Shown one piece after another: positions 1-5,985 of a stretch of DNA of 6,821 nt. The stretch is from positions 1-6,821 of the forward strand of contig JAATFS010000048.1 in assembly GCA_015655035.1 (NCBI GenBank), written 5' to 3'. Below the pieces are notes generated by a model. The model saw nothing but the letters and a program-made list of their open reading frames with translations. It was not told where the DNA came from and ran no database searches. Positions within the stretch are counted from its first letter, which is position 1. Every line of letters begins with the position of its first letter. Both the position numbers and the translations under genes were made by a program. Source of the stretch: Lysobacterales bacterium (GTDB lineage: Bacteria > Pseudomonadota > Gammaproteobacteria > Xanthomonadales > Xanthomonadaceae).

Positions 1-142
1 CGGCCTCACCACGGCCAACGCGGCCCTGTTCGTGCAGCTCGACGATCACCACCCGTGCTTCGCTGCGCACGCCCCGCGCAATCGCGAACGGCTCCTTCAA
101 CGGCCAGGCATGCCCCCGCGCGTGCAGGCGGCGTACGCTCAT
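1..142 (-). CDS. dgcA: N-acetyl-D-glutamate racemase / dipeptide epimerase, N-terminal fragment
   Basis: Only the first 47 codons are in the window; the gene runs off the left edge. The visible peptide starts MSVRRLHARG and contains WPLKEPFAIARG followed by a V-x-V-x-L strand and GRGEA. This is the characteristic start of the N-terminal capping domain in enolase-superfamily dipeptide epimerases (muconate-lactonizing subgroup). The barrel domain with the catalytic lysines and metal ligands is not visible. The ATG overlaps the stop of the upstream dgcN by four bases (ATGA at 142-139), and a GGAG lies 8 bases before it, so the start is well supported. In organisms with the DgcN/DgcA pathway, the partner enolase-superfamily enzyme racemises N-acetyl-D-glutamate to the L form. 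The alternative is a classical L-Ala-D/L-Glu epimerase acting on murein dipeptides. The pairing with dgcN favours the first, but 47 residues cannot separate the two. Confidence 0.8.
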   Translation of the reverse strand, partial: MSVRRLHARGHAWPLKEPFAIARGVRSEARVVIVELHEQGRVGRGEA

Positions 143-1215
143 CTCACTATCTCCGCGATCGCGCGCTGCATCGAGGTGCGCATCGGATCGAACGCCGGCA
201 CACCCAGTTCCTGCTCCGCCCGCTCCAATGCCGCCAGGGCCGCAGCCTGATCGAGCGCGGCGGTATTGAGGCTGACCGCCGCCACTCGCGCACCAGGGTT
301 GGTCAGCCGCGCCATCCGGACATACAACTCGGCGGCCTCGCTCAGGCTCGGCAACGGATAGTCCGGCCAGCTGATCAGGTGCGTGCGCAGCGGGTCGTGG
401 CACAGCACCAGTGCATCGGGCTGCGCGCCGTGCAGCAGCCCGAGGGTGACGCCGGCATAGGCGGGATGGAAAAGCGAGCCCTGCCCTTCGATCACGTCCC
501 AGTGTTGCGGATCGGCGGCCGGAGCGATGCACTCGGCCGCACCGGCGATGAAATCGGCCACCACCGCATCCAGCGCGATCCCGCCCCCGGCGATCATCAC
601 CCCGGTCTGGCCGGTGGCGCGGAAATCGGCATCGATGCCCTGCGCGCGCATCGCCTGGGCCAATGCCAACGCGGTGTACTTCTTGCCCAGCGCGCAATCG
701 GTGCCGACCGCGAGCACGCGCTGGCCGCTACGGCGCTGGCCAGTGGCACGCGGCAGCTCCGCTGGCGGGCGCCGCACATCCACCAACGCCACGCCGCGCC
801 GGGCGGCGGCATCCGCCAAGCCGGGAACCGACGCCAACGGCGTGTGCAAACCGCTGACGATATCCAGCCCGGCATCGACGGCACGGTGCAGCAGCGTCTC
901 CCACGATGCCTGGATGCGTCCGCCAGGCGGGGTCACGCCGATCACCAGCGACCCGGCGCCTGCCTTGGCAGCGGCCGACGGGTCCAGCTCGGGCAAGCCC
1001 AGGTCTACGCTACATCCGGGCATCCGCAACTGGCCGATGCAACTGTCCCCCGCCCAATCGCGCAGGCCGTAGGCGGTCTTGGCCTTCAGCGCCAGCGTTT
1101 CCTCGCCGAGGAACAGCAGGTATGGCCTGCGCAGCACCACGGTGTGCGCGCTGTCGCGCGACGGGGCCGCTTGCCCAATCGGTTGCGTGTTTTGCCCATC
1201 CATCCGCTGCTCCAT
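139..1215 (-). CDS. dgcN: D-glutamate N-acetyltransferase family protein (DUF1611)
   Basis: A 358-residue protein of the DUF1611 family, whose characterised members (DgcN) acetylate D-glutamate using acetyl-CoA in the cytoplasm. The product goes to the partner racemase DgcA. Seen in the sequence: an N-terminal Rossmann-like start RRPYLLFLG (about 29-37), a conserved block VIGVTPPGG (91-99), a P-loop-like GTDCALGKKYT (171-181) resembling the GTDxxxGKT loop of dethiobiotin-synthetase-type proteins, a glycine-rich ATGQTGVMIAGGG (200-212) and EGQGS (243-247). Length fits the family. I chose the ATG at 1215 because AAGGGA lies 9 bases upstream and the residues before it are not family-like. In-frame ATGs at 1251 and 1278 (379 residues) lack a visible ribosome site. 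It is the first gene of a pair with dgcA (4-base overlap) and is divergent from the LuxR-type regulator. Family is certain; the exact acyl substrate is inferred from the family and the neighbour. Confidence 0.88.
   Translation of the reverse strand: MEQRMDGQNTQPIGQAAPSRDSAHTVVLRRPYLLFLGEETLALKAKTAYGLRDWAGDSCIGQLRMPGCSVDLGLPELDPSAAAKAGAGSLVIGVTPPGGRIQASWETLLHRAVDAGLDIVSGLHTPLASVPGLADAAARRGVALVDVRRPPAELPRATGQRRSGQRVLAVGTDCALGKKYTALALAQAMRAQGIDADFRATGQTGVMIAGGGIALDAVVADFIAGAAECIAPAADPQHWDVIEGQGSLFHPAYAGVTLGLLHGAQPDALVLCHDPLRTHLISWPDYPLPSLSEAAELYVRMARLTNPGARVAAVSLNTAALDQAAALAALERAEQELGVPAFDPMRTSMQRAIAEIVR
151..154 (-). promoter_or_regulatory. Ribosome binding site of dgcA
   Basis: GGAG on the minus strand, 8 bases before the ATG at 142. 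It lies inside the last codons of dgcN, so dgcA has its own initiation signal in addition to coupling through the ATGA overlap. Confidence 0.55.
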
Positions 1216-1224
1216 CGTGGTCAA

Positions 1225-1230
1225 TCCCTT
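1225..1230 (-). promoter_or_regulatory. Ribosome binding site deciding the dgcN start
   Basis: AAGGGA on the minus strand, followed by 9 bases and the ATG at 1215. Neither of the two upstream in-frame ATGs (1251, 1278) has a purine-rich site in front of it, so this element favours the shorter protein. Confidence 0.5.
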
Positions 1231-1299
1231 CGGCAATTCGACGGCGGTCATTACACCAGCCGGTGCGTCGCCGTGCATCGGGAGAAACCCGGATATCGG

Positions 1300-1341
1300 C
1301 GCCGGCCGACGAAGCCGGGCCCCGGCTTGCCAGCGCCGGCG
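1300..1341. repeat. GC-rich nested inverted repeat in the divergent intergenic region
   Basis: Inner arms AAGCCGGG (1312-1319) and CCCGGCTT (1321-1328) are perfect 8-bp complements around one base. Outer arms CGCCGGC (1300-1306) and GCCGGCG (1335-1341) are perfect 7-bp complements. The two sets are separated by an unpaired stretch on each side. It lies upstream of dgcN and could form a hairpin in that gene's leader, or be a protein site. No U-tract follows on either strand, so it is not a typical intrinsic terminator. Function unknown. Confidence 0.5.
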
Positions 1342-1356
1342 ACCGGTGTTAATAAA
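1327..1356 (+). promoter_or_regulatory. Possible sigma70-type promoter of the LuxR-family gene
   Basis: TTGCCA (1327-1332, 5 of 6 against TTGACA), an 18-base spacer, then AATAAA (1351-1356, 4 of 6 against TATAAT). It lies in the only AT-rich stretch of the intergenic region, about 100 bases before the regulator's start codon. The -10 match is poor and the -35 falls within the GC-rich inverted repeat. Treat it as a candidate only. No convincing promoter for dgcN was found on the opposite strand, although the same AT-rich stretch is the likely place for it. Confidence 0.25.
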
Positions 1357-1365
1357 TTGAAATTC

Positions 1366-1381
1366 GATGCGTTATCGCATC
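1366..1381. promoter_or_regulatory. Palindromic candidate operator
   Basis: GATGCG (1366-1371) and CGCATC (1376-1381) are perfect 6-bp inverted arms around TTAT; 14 of the 16 bases obey the dyad. The site sits in the AT-rich part of the region between divergent dgcN and the LuxR-type gene, just downstream of the candidate -10. Size and symmetry suit a dimeric helix-turn-helix regulator such as the adjacent LuxR-type protein. Which protein binds, if any, is inference. Confidence 0.45.
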
Positions 1382-1455
1382 TCCTGTCCCAGCGCTCGCC
1401 ATCGCGGCACGCGGCCCTCTCCACACGACCGAATGGGTTCGCCCAGGCAGCCAGC

Positions 1456-2568
1456 ATGTTGATGCTCGACAATCTCGATGCGCCAGGAAGGTTCGATCCG
1501 GTCGCATCGGCGCGCGCGGCGTTGATGAAGGCATTGGACATGGGCGGGTTGTGGCAGGCCTGTGCCGAGCTGGTGACGCGGCAACTGCCTTGCCACTCGT
1601 GCAGCCTGATGTTCGACATCGACGACTACGAACCGCAACAGGCCCGGCACTTCCTGGCCGAGGCCACGGACGCCGCGCTGCCGGTGACCAGCCTGGCGGT
1701 ATCCGCGCCATACCTGGCCGCTAATCCGCGCGTGCGCTGGTACACCTTTTCGCAGATCATGTCGCAGGACGCCCTGGCGGCGGCGCGGCTACAGGCGCAG
1801 AACCCCGGCCCCGGCTGGCGCGAGTTCATCCACCTGGCGTTCTGGAACGAGCAGCGGCTGGAAGCGGTGCTCAGCATCCGCATCCGCGCCAACCGTCCCC
1901 AGTTGACCAAGCAGGAGCTGGCATTCCTGACCGAGCTGTATCCCACCTTGGAAGCCGGCTTGCAACGCGTGCGTTCGCTGCACGCCGAACGCATCCGGCA
2001 CCAGGCGTTCGAGGCGATGCTGTACCGGCTGCCGCTGGCCACTGCGCTCATCGATGCGCGGCTGACGCCGCTCTACCTGTCGGCCGAGGCGAAGAAGCTG
2101 TGCCTGCGCTGGTCCCGCGGACTCAGCCACGGCAAGCGCCTGCCGGAGGCGATCGAGCGCGGCATCCATCACTCGATGGTGGCCGATCCGCAGCTGTGGT
2201 CCAGTGCGGACGGGCGCCATGAGCGGCGCCTGCGGCTGCACGACCCCGAACGCGGCTTGCACATGCAGGTGGAGATCAGCCCGCCGCTGGAACTGGCTAC
2301 GCGGCGCCCGCACTACCTGCTGACCTTTGCCGAAGACGCCGGCGGCGACGCGCTCGATGGCGGCTCACCGGGGAATTTGCTGCTGTTGCAGCGACTCTCA
2401 CCCAGCGAGCGCAGAGTCGCCACGCTGGTGGCGCGCGGACTGCGCAACGACGATGTGGCGCACCAGCTGTGCCGCTCGCGCAAGACCGTGGAAAGCCAGA
2501 TCAGCTCGATCTATCGCAAGCTGGATGTGGCCAACCGGGCGCAACTGGTGCGGCTGCTGGCGGGCTGA
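1456..2568 (+). CDS. LuxR/GerE-type helix-turn-helix transcription regulator
   Basis: A 370-residue cytoplasmic DNA-binding regulator. The C-terminal domain (about 314-368) is a clear GerE helix-turn-helix: LSPSERRVATLVARGL, then SRKTVESQISSIYRKLDV and RAQLVRLL, keeping the usual E, G, TV and KL positions. The first 180 residues may be a GAF-like sensor fold, and 185-290 has a PAS-like look (LPLATALID followed by a strand), but both are weak visual calls. There is no receiver phosphorylation site and no recognisable autoinducer-domain signature, so it is an orphan LuxR-type protein with an unknown signal. The frame is open far upstream because it runs antisense to dgcN. The first in-frame ATG after the intergenic region is at 1456, with AGG 8 bases before it. 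An ATG at 1462 is a poorer alternative. It is divergent from dgcN-dgcA and convergent with the peptidase operon, so control of dgcN-dgcA is the natural guess. Confidence 0.85.
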   Translation: MLMLDNLDAPGRFDPVASARAALMKALDMGGLWQACAELVTRQLPCHSCSLMFDIDDYEPQQARHFLAEATDAALPVTSLAVSAPYLAANPRVRWYTFSQIMSQDALAAARLQAQNPGPGWREFIHLAFWNEQRLEAVLSIRIRANRPQLTKQELAFLTELYPTLEAGLQRVRSLHAERIRHQAFEAMLYRLPLATALIDARLTPLYLSAEAKKLCLRWSRGLSHGKRLPEAIERGIHHSMVADPQLWSSADGRHERRLRLHDPERGLHMQVEISPPLELATRRPHYLLTFAEDAGGDALDGGSPGNLLLLQRLSPSERRVATLVARGLRNDDVAHQLCRSRKTVESQISSIYRKLDVANRAQLVRLLAG

Positions 2569-2589
2569 GGCTGCGTCGATGCAGCCTCA
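2566..2589. terminator. Hairpin overlapping the regulator's stop codon, possible terminator
   Basis: TGAGGCTGC (2566-2574) and GCAGCCTCA (2581-2589) form a perfect 9-bp stem with a 6-base loop. The first three bases are the stop codon of the LuxR-type gene. It lies in the 72-base gap between convergent genes and so could serve transcripts from either side. Only two T residues follow on the plus strand and there is no T-run on the minus side, so efficient intrinsic termination is uncertain. Confidence 0.5.
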
Positions 2590-2640
2590 TTGCCACTGAA
2601 GTTCCACCGCGATTCAAGCAAACATGAAGAGAAGGGCGGA

Positions 2641-3822
2641 TTAGCGCTTCGGCGTTGCCGCCGGCAATACCTCGGCGGCCAGCGCTTCGGCCACTCCACG
2701 CAAATCGGGTTCGCCGCCGCGCGCGTTCACGTGCAACGCGACCGCCACATCCTGTTCCGGATAGTTCAACAGATACGACAGCGTGCCCTTGACGCTGCCG
2801 CTGTGCGCGACATAGCGGCGACCCGCCGGATCGGTCTGCACTCGCCAGATCAAGCCCTGCTTCGGCACGCCGTCACGGCTGGACTTCTTGCCCGCCGGCG
2901 GTGGCAGCAGACCGATCGATGGATCGAGCTGCGGCCGGTACATCTCGGCGATGGCCTTGGCGCCGAGCAGCTTGCCGGTGTTCAAGGCATGCACCATCCG
3001 CACCATGTCCTCATCGCTGGCCAGCACGCCGCCGCCCACGTACTTGTAGCTGACGTTCTCCTGCACCGCATTGGTCAGCGTGGCGGTGTCCGCATCCCAC
3101 TCGTAGCCATGCGCACGGCGCGGCACGATCCGTGTGGGTACGTCGAACTGGGTGGCGCGCATCCCGGCCGGCTGCCACACGTGTTCGCGCAGGTAGCGTT
3201 CCAGGCCCTGGCCGCTGGTCCGCTCGATCGCCGCCTGCAGCAGGTTGGTGGCGAAGGAGGAGTAGTTCCAGTAGCTGCCTGGGGCGAACAGCAACGGCTC
3301 GTCCTGCCAGCGCCGCGAGGCCTGCTCGATGCTGTCGAATTGCTGGAAGCGCAGCACGTCGCCCTCGCCGAACTCGCCCTGGCGATAGTGGCGGATGCCG
3401 GAGGTATGGGTAAGGATCTGGCGCACGCTGATCGGCGCCTGCTTGCGCGGGAACCAGGGCACGTAGGTCTGGATTTCTGCATCCAGATCGATCTTGCCCT
3501 GTTGCACCAGCTGCATCAGCGCGATCACCGCGACCACCTTGGAGACCGAGCCGATGTTGTGCACGCTGCCGCCATCAATGGCGACGTTGTTTTCGGCATC
3601 GGCCAAGCCGACGCCGCCGGAATACACCAGGTCGCCCTTGACCATCACCGCCGCGGTCGCGCCCGGTGCGTGCGCGGCCTGGCGCAGTTGTTCCAGCTGC
3701 GCGGAGAGCCGCGAAGGCTCTAGCGCCATGGCCGGCAGGCTGAGCAGCAATGACAGGCACAGCAGCCACGTGCGCAGGCGCAGGCCTCGAGAGGCAGACA
3801 TCGGGTTGGCGGTTCGGATCAT
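2641..3822 (-). CDS. Secreted beta-lactamase-fold serine hydrolase, peptidase family S12, LACTB-like
   Basis: A 393-residue serine hydrolase of the class C beta-lactamase / penicillin-binding fold. It has a signal peptide (basic n-region, hydrophobic LLCLSLLLSLPAM, likely cut after Ala33), so it should act in the periplasm. Catalytic motifs are visible: SVSK (Ser92, Lys95), the tyrosine motif YSS (Tyr187) and HSG (340-342). It resembles mitochondrial LACTB in HTSGIRHY (139-146), in FAPGSYWNYSSF where the motif ends in Ser rather than the common Asn, and in SYKYVGGGVLAS (258-269). Known S12 members include D-Ala-D-Ala carboxypeptidases, D-aminopeptidases and esterases; the substrate here is unknown. 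AGGA lies 9 bases before the ATG at 3822. A second ATG at 3801 would shorten the signal peptide but lacks such a site. It is the last gene of the peptidase operon, 27 bases after the S9 gene. Confidence 0.9.
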   Translation of the reverse strand: MIRTANPMSASRGLRLRTWLLCLSLLLSLPAMALEPSRLSAQLEQLRQAAHAPGATAAVMVKGDLVYSGGVGLADAENNVAIDGGSVHNIGSVSKVVAVIALMQLVQQGKIDLDAEIQTYVPWFPRKQAPISVRQILTHTSGIRHYRQGEFGEGDVLRFQQFDSIEQASRRWQDEPLLFAPGSYWNYSSFATNLLQAAIERTSGQGLERYLREHVWQPAGMRATQFDVPTRIVPRRAHGYEWDADTATLTNAVQENVSYKYVGGGVLASDEDMVRMVHALNTGKLLGAKAIAEMYRPQLDPSIGLLPPPAGKKSSRDGVPKQGLIWRVQTDPAGRRYVAHSGSVKGTLSYLLNYPEQDVAVALHVNARGGEPDLRGVAEALAAEVLPAATPKR

Positions 3823-3831
3823 CGTCGGTCG

Positions 3832-3835
3832 TCCT
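3832..3835 (-). promoter_or_regulatory. Ribosome binding site of the S12 hydrolase
   Basis: AGGA on the minus strand, 9 bases before the ATG at 3822. It lies in the 27-base gap after the S9 stop codon and favours the longer of two possible starts. No promoter is evident in this short gap, consistent with co-transcription. Confidence 0.5.
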
Positions 3836-3849
3836 GCTCGGAAGTGGGT

Positions 3850-5985
3850 TCATTCTTTCAGGTGCTGCGCCAGAAACGCGGCAATGGCGGTATTGACGCG
3901 CAGCTCGTTGGCATAGCGCAGCATATGGTGGGTATCGTCGACGACGATCATGGTCTGGTGCGGCGCGCCCAGTTTGCGCAGGCGATGCACCAGGTCCACG
4001 GTCTGCGAGAACTGTACGTTGCGGTCGTCGTCGCCGTGGATCAGCAGGCCCGGCGAGGTCCAGCCGGACACCGCCGCGACCGGCGAGGCGTTCCAGGCGA
4101 TGTCGCGCGCGCGCTCGGCGCTGGCCGCATCCGGATAGTGGCGGCGTTCGAAGCGCCCGGCGTACTCGGGAGCGCTCCAGTCATGCACGCCGTGCACGTC
4201 CACGCCGGCCTTGAACAGGGCCGAATCGTGCGCCAGCGCCATCGCGGTCAGGTAGCCGCCATAGGAACCACCGTAGATGCCGATGCGCTGCGGATCGACA
4301 CCGTCCAGCGATTGCAGGAAGCGGCCGGCGGCACGGATGTCGCGGTACTCGGCGCCACCGGCCGCGCCCGCGTCGGGGGGGTAATGGAAATCGTGCCCAT
4401 AGAACGGCCCGAGCCGGTAATTGACCGCCAGCACCGCCACGCCCTGGCTGGCCAGGTACTGGTTGATCGCGTAACTGTTGGCGTAGTAGCTGCCGTAATG
4501 CCAGGTCAGCAGCATCTGCCGCTGCGGCCCACCATGGGCGAACACCACCGCCGGATGGACGCCGCCGCCGCGCGGCTCGAACAACTGCGCATGCACGACC
4601 GTGCCGTCTTCGGCGGTGAACTGCACCGGGCGCGGGGTAACCAGTTCCGCTAAGGGATAGCCTGGCTGCGGTTGGGCCAGCAGCCGTGGCTGGCCTTCGC
4701 CATCGAGCCGCGCCAGCAGCGGCGGGCGCTGCGCGGTGGCGCCGAGGAACAGCAGCTCGCCGTTGGGCGTGGTGGCCGGCGACCATTCCGAGCCGTTGCC
4801 GGTGGTCAGTGCGGCCGGCGCGGCGCGCTCCACCGGCACGCGGAACAGGTGGCGCCGCTCGAGGTCGGCTGGGTCGGTGCCGGTGTTGGCGCTGTAGATC
4901 ACGCTACGGCGGTCGTGGCTCAGCACGGCCTGCTCGACCTGGAACCCGCCCGGCGTCAGCTTGGTCGCACGGTCGTTGCCGGGCGCCAGCGAGTACAGGT
5001 GCATCCAACCGTCCTGGTAGGACAGGAACACGATGCGGCCGTCGGCCGCCCAGTCGAACATCGCCGCCAGCCCACCGGGCAGCGAGTCGCGCAGCGTGGT
5101 GCCGCTGGCCCAACGCTGGGTGGCGATGCCGGTGTCGGCATCGGCCACCCAGATGGACCACGGACGCGGGATGAAGCTGCGCGGCGCGCCATCGCCGGTG
5201 AGACGCCGCGCGAACAGCAGTTGGCGACCGTCGGGCGACCAGCGAGGCAGCGAGTCCTCCGCCACCTCGGGAGCGATCCAGGTGATCGGCGTGGCTGCAT
5301 CGCGATAGATGCCGATCAAGGCATGCGAACCGCGATCGGCGACGAAGGCCAGGCGATCCCCCTGCGGCGACCAGCGCAGCGAGCCAGGCGTACCGGCGAC
5401 CTTGAACAGCGGCAGCGGCGCACCGCTGCCGTCGGCCGCAGCGGCCAGTACCTGCCCGTCCTTGACGAAGGCCACGCGCCGGCCGTCGGGCGACAGTGCG
5501 GGTGAATCGCCGTCGCCGATCAATCGCGGTGCACCGCCGGCGAAGTCCGCACTCCAGACCTGTACCTTCGGCGCATCGGGCAGCGAACCGGTGTTGACCG
5601 GCTCACTGCGATCCCAGTTGCTGCCATGTTCGCCGCCACGCACGTAGACCACGCGGCGGCCGTCGTCGGACAGCTGCAAGCCACTCATGTCCTGGCCATC
5701 GTCCAGGGTATAGGCGGTCAGTCGGCGCGGCACGAAGTCCGGCGCCTCGGCCACCCAGACGTTGCGCTGGCCACGGTGCGCGGACAGCCAGGCCACGCGT
5801 TCGGCGGCCGGGGCAGCAACCAGGGCGCTGGGGAAGTCGTAATCGCGCACCTGTTCCAGCGTGAACGCGTGCAGCGGGAAGCCGCACAGCCACAGCACCG
5901 CCAGCAGCGCGAACGTGGGCAGCAAGCGGCACAGTTGCAGGGAAGGCCGCTTCGTCGGAGCACGGCGGCCGAATGAAATGGTCAT
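3850..5985 (-). CDS. Exported S9 family peptidase (prolyl oligopeptidase / dipeptidyl-peptidase type)
   Basis: A 711-residue serine peptidase. Residues 1-40 look like a signal peptide (Arg/Lys-rich start, hydrophobic segment about 20-38, possible cut after Ala40), so the enzyme is probably periplasmic. Residues about 60-440 contain repeated propeller motifs of the PD40 type: LSPDGRRVAFV (164-174), WSPQGDRLAFV (205-215) and WSPDGRQLLFA (249-259). The C-terminal alpha/beta hydrolase domain (about 455-711) has HGGP (484-487, oxyanion region), the nucleophile elbow GGSYGG (Ser574), HGDDDRNV (catalytic Asp654) and DDTHH (His686 as the likely catalytic histidine). Length and domain order are typical of S9B/S9C enzymes, which remove short or blocked N-terminal units from oligopeptides. 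A lasso-peptide isopeptidase is another S9 possibility, but no lasso biosynthesis gene is visible. The ATG overlaps the stop of the M19 gene (ATGA, 5985-5982) without a good ribosome site, suggesting translational coupling. A run of seven C (4381-4375, minus strand) lies upstream of the Ser574 codon. Confidence 0.92.
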   Translation of the reverse strand: MTISFGRRAPTKRPSLQLCRLLPTFALLAVLWLCGFPLHAFTLEQVRDYDFPSALVAAPAAERVAWLSAHRGQRNVWVAEAPDFVPRRLTAYTLDDGQDMSGLQLSDDGRRVVYVRGGEHGSNWDRSEPVNTGSLPDAPKVQVWSADFAGGAPRLIGDGDSPALSPDGRRVAFVKDGQVLAAAADGSGAPLPLFKVAGTPGSLRWSPQGDRLAFVADRGSHALIGIYRDAATPITWIAPEVAEDSLPRWSPDGRQLLFARRLTGDGAPRSFIPRPWSIWVADADTGIATQRWASGTTLRDSLPGGLAAMFDWAADGRIVFLSYQDGWMHLYSLAPGNDRATKLTPGGFQVEQAVLSHDRRSVIYSANTGTDPADLERRHLFRVPVERAAPAALTTGNGSEWSPATTPNGELLFLGATAQRPPLLARLDGEGQPRLLAQPQPGYPLAELVTPRPVQFTAEDGTVVHAQLFEPRGGGVHPAVVFAHGGPQRQMLLTWHYGSYYANSYAINQYLASQGVAVLAVNYRLGPFYGHDFHYPPDAGAAGGAEYRDIRAAGRFLQSLDGVDPQRIGIYGGSYGGYLTAMALAHDSALFKAGVDVHGVHDWSAPEYAGRFERRHYPDAASAERARDIAWNASPVAAVSGWTSPGLLIHGDDDRNVQFSQTVDLVHRLRKLGAPHQTMIVVDDTHHMLRYANELRVNTAIAAFLAQHLKE

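Noticed and set aside
1357..1362. TTGAAA as a -35 element for the LuxR-type gene
   Set aside because: No -10-like hexamer lies 16-18 bases downstream; the sequence there is C-rich.
55..1455. Very long plus-strand open frame (837 codons with the LuxR-type gene) running antisense across dgcN
   Set aside because: The part before 1456 lies opposite dgcN, is rich in Arg, His and Gln as expected from reading GC-rich codons backwards, and shows no family motif. It is an open shadow frame joined to the true regulator gene.
2590..3723. 377-codon plus-strand frame opposite the S12 hydrolase
   Set aside because: Antisense to a gene with complete catalytic motifs; its translation shows no recognisable domain and low-complexity Arg/His-rich composition.
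3844..5976. Several plus-strand frames of 100-280 codons opposite the S9 peptidase
   Set aside because: All lie wholly within a strongly supported minus-strand gene and show no motif; they are typical shadows in GC-rich DNA.
3850..5985. Lasso-peptide isopeptidase identity for the S9 protein
   Set aside because: Some isopeptidases belong to S9, but no precursor, cyclase or leader peptidase gene is visible and the motifs seen are shared by all S9 enzymes. The general S9 call is kept.
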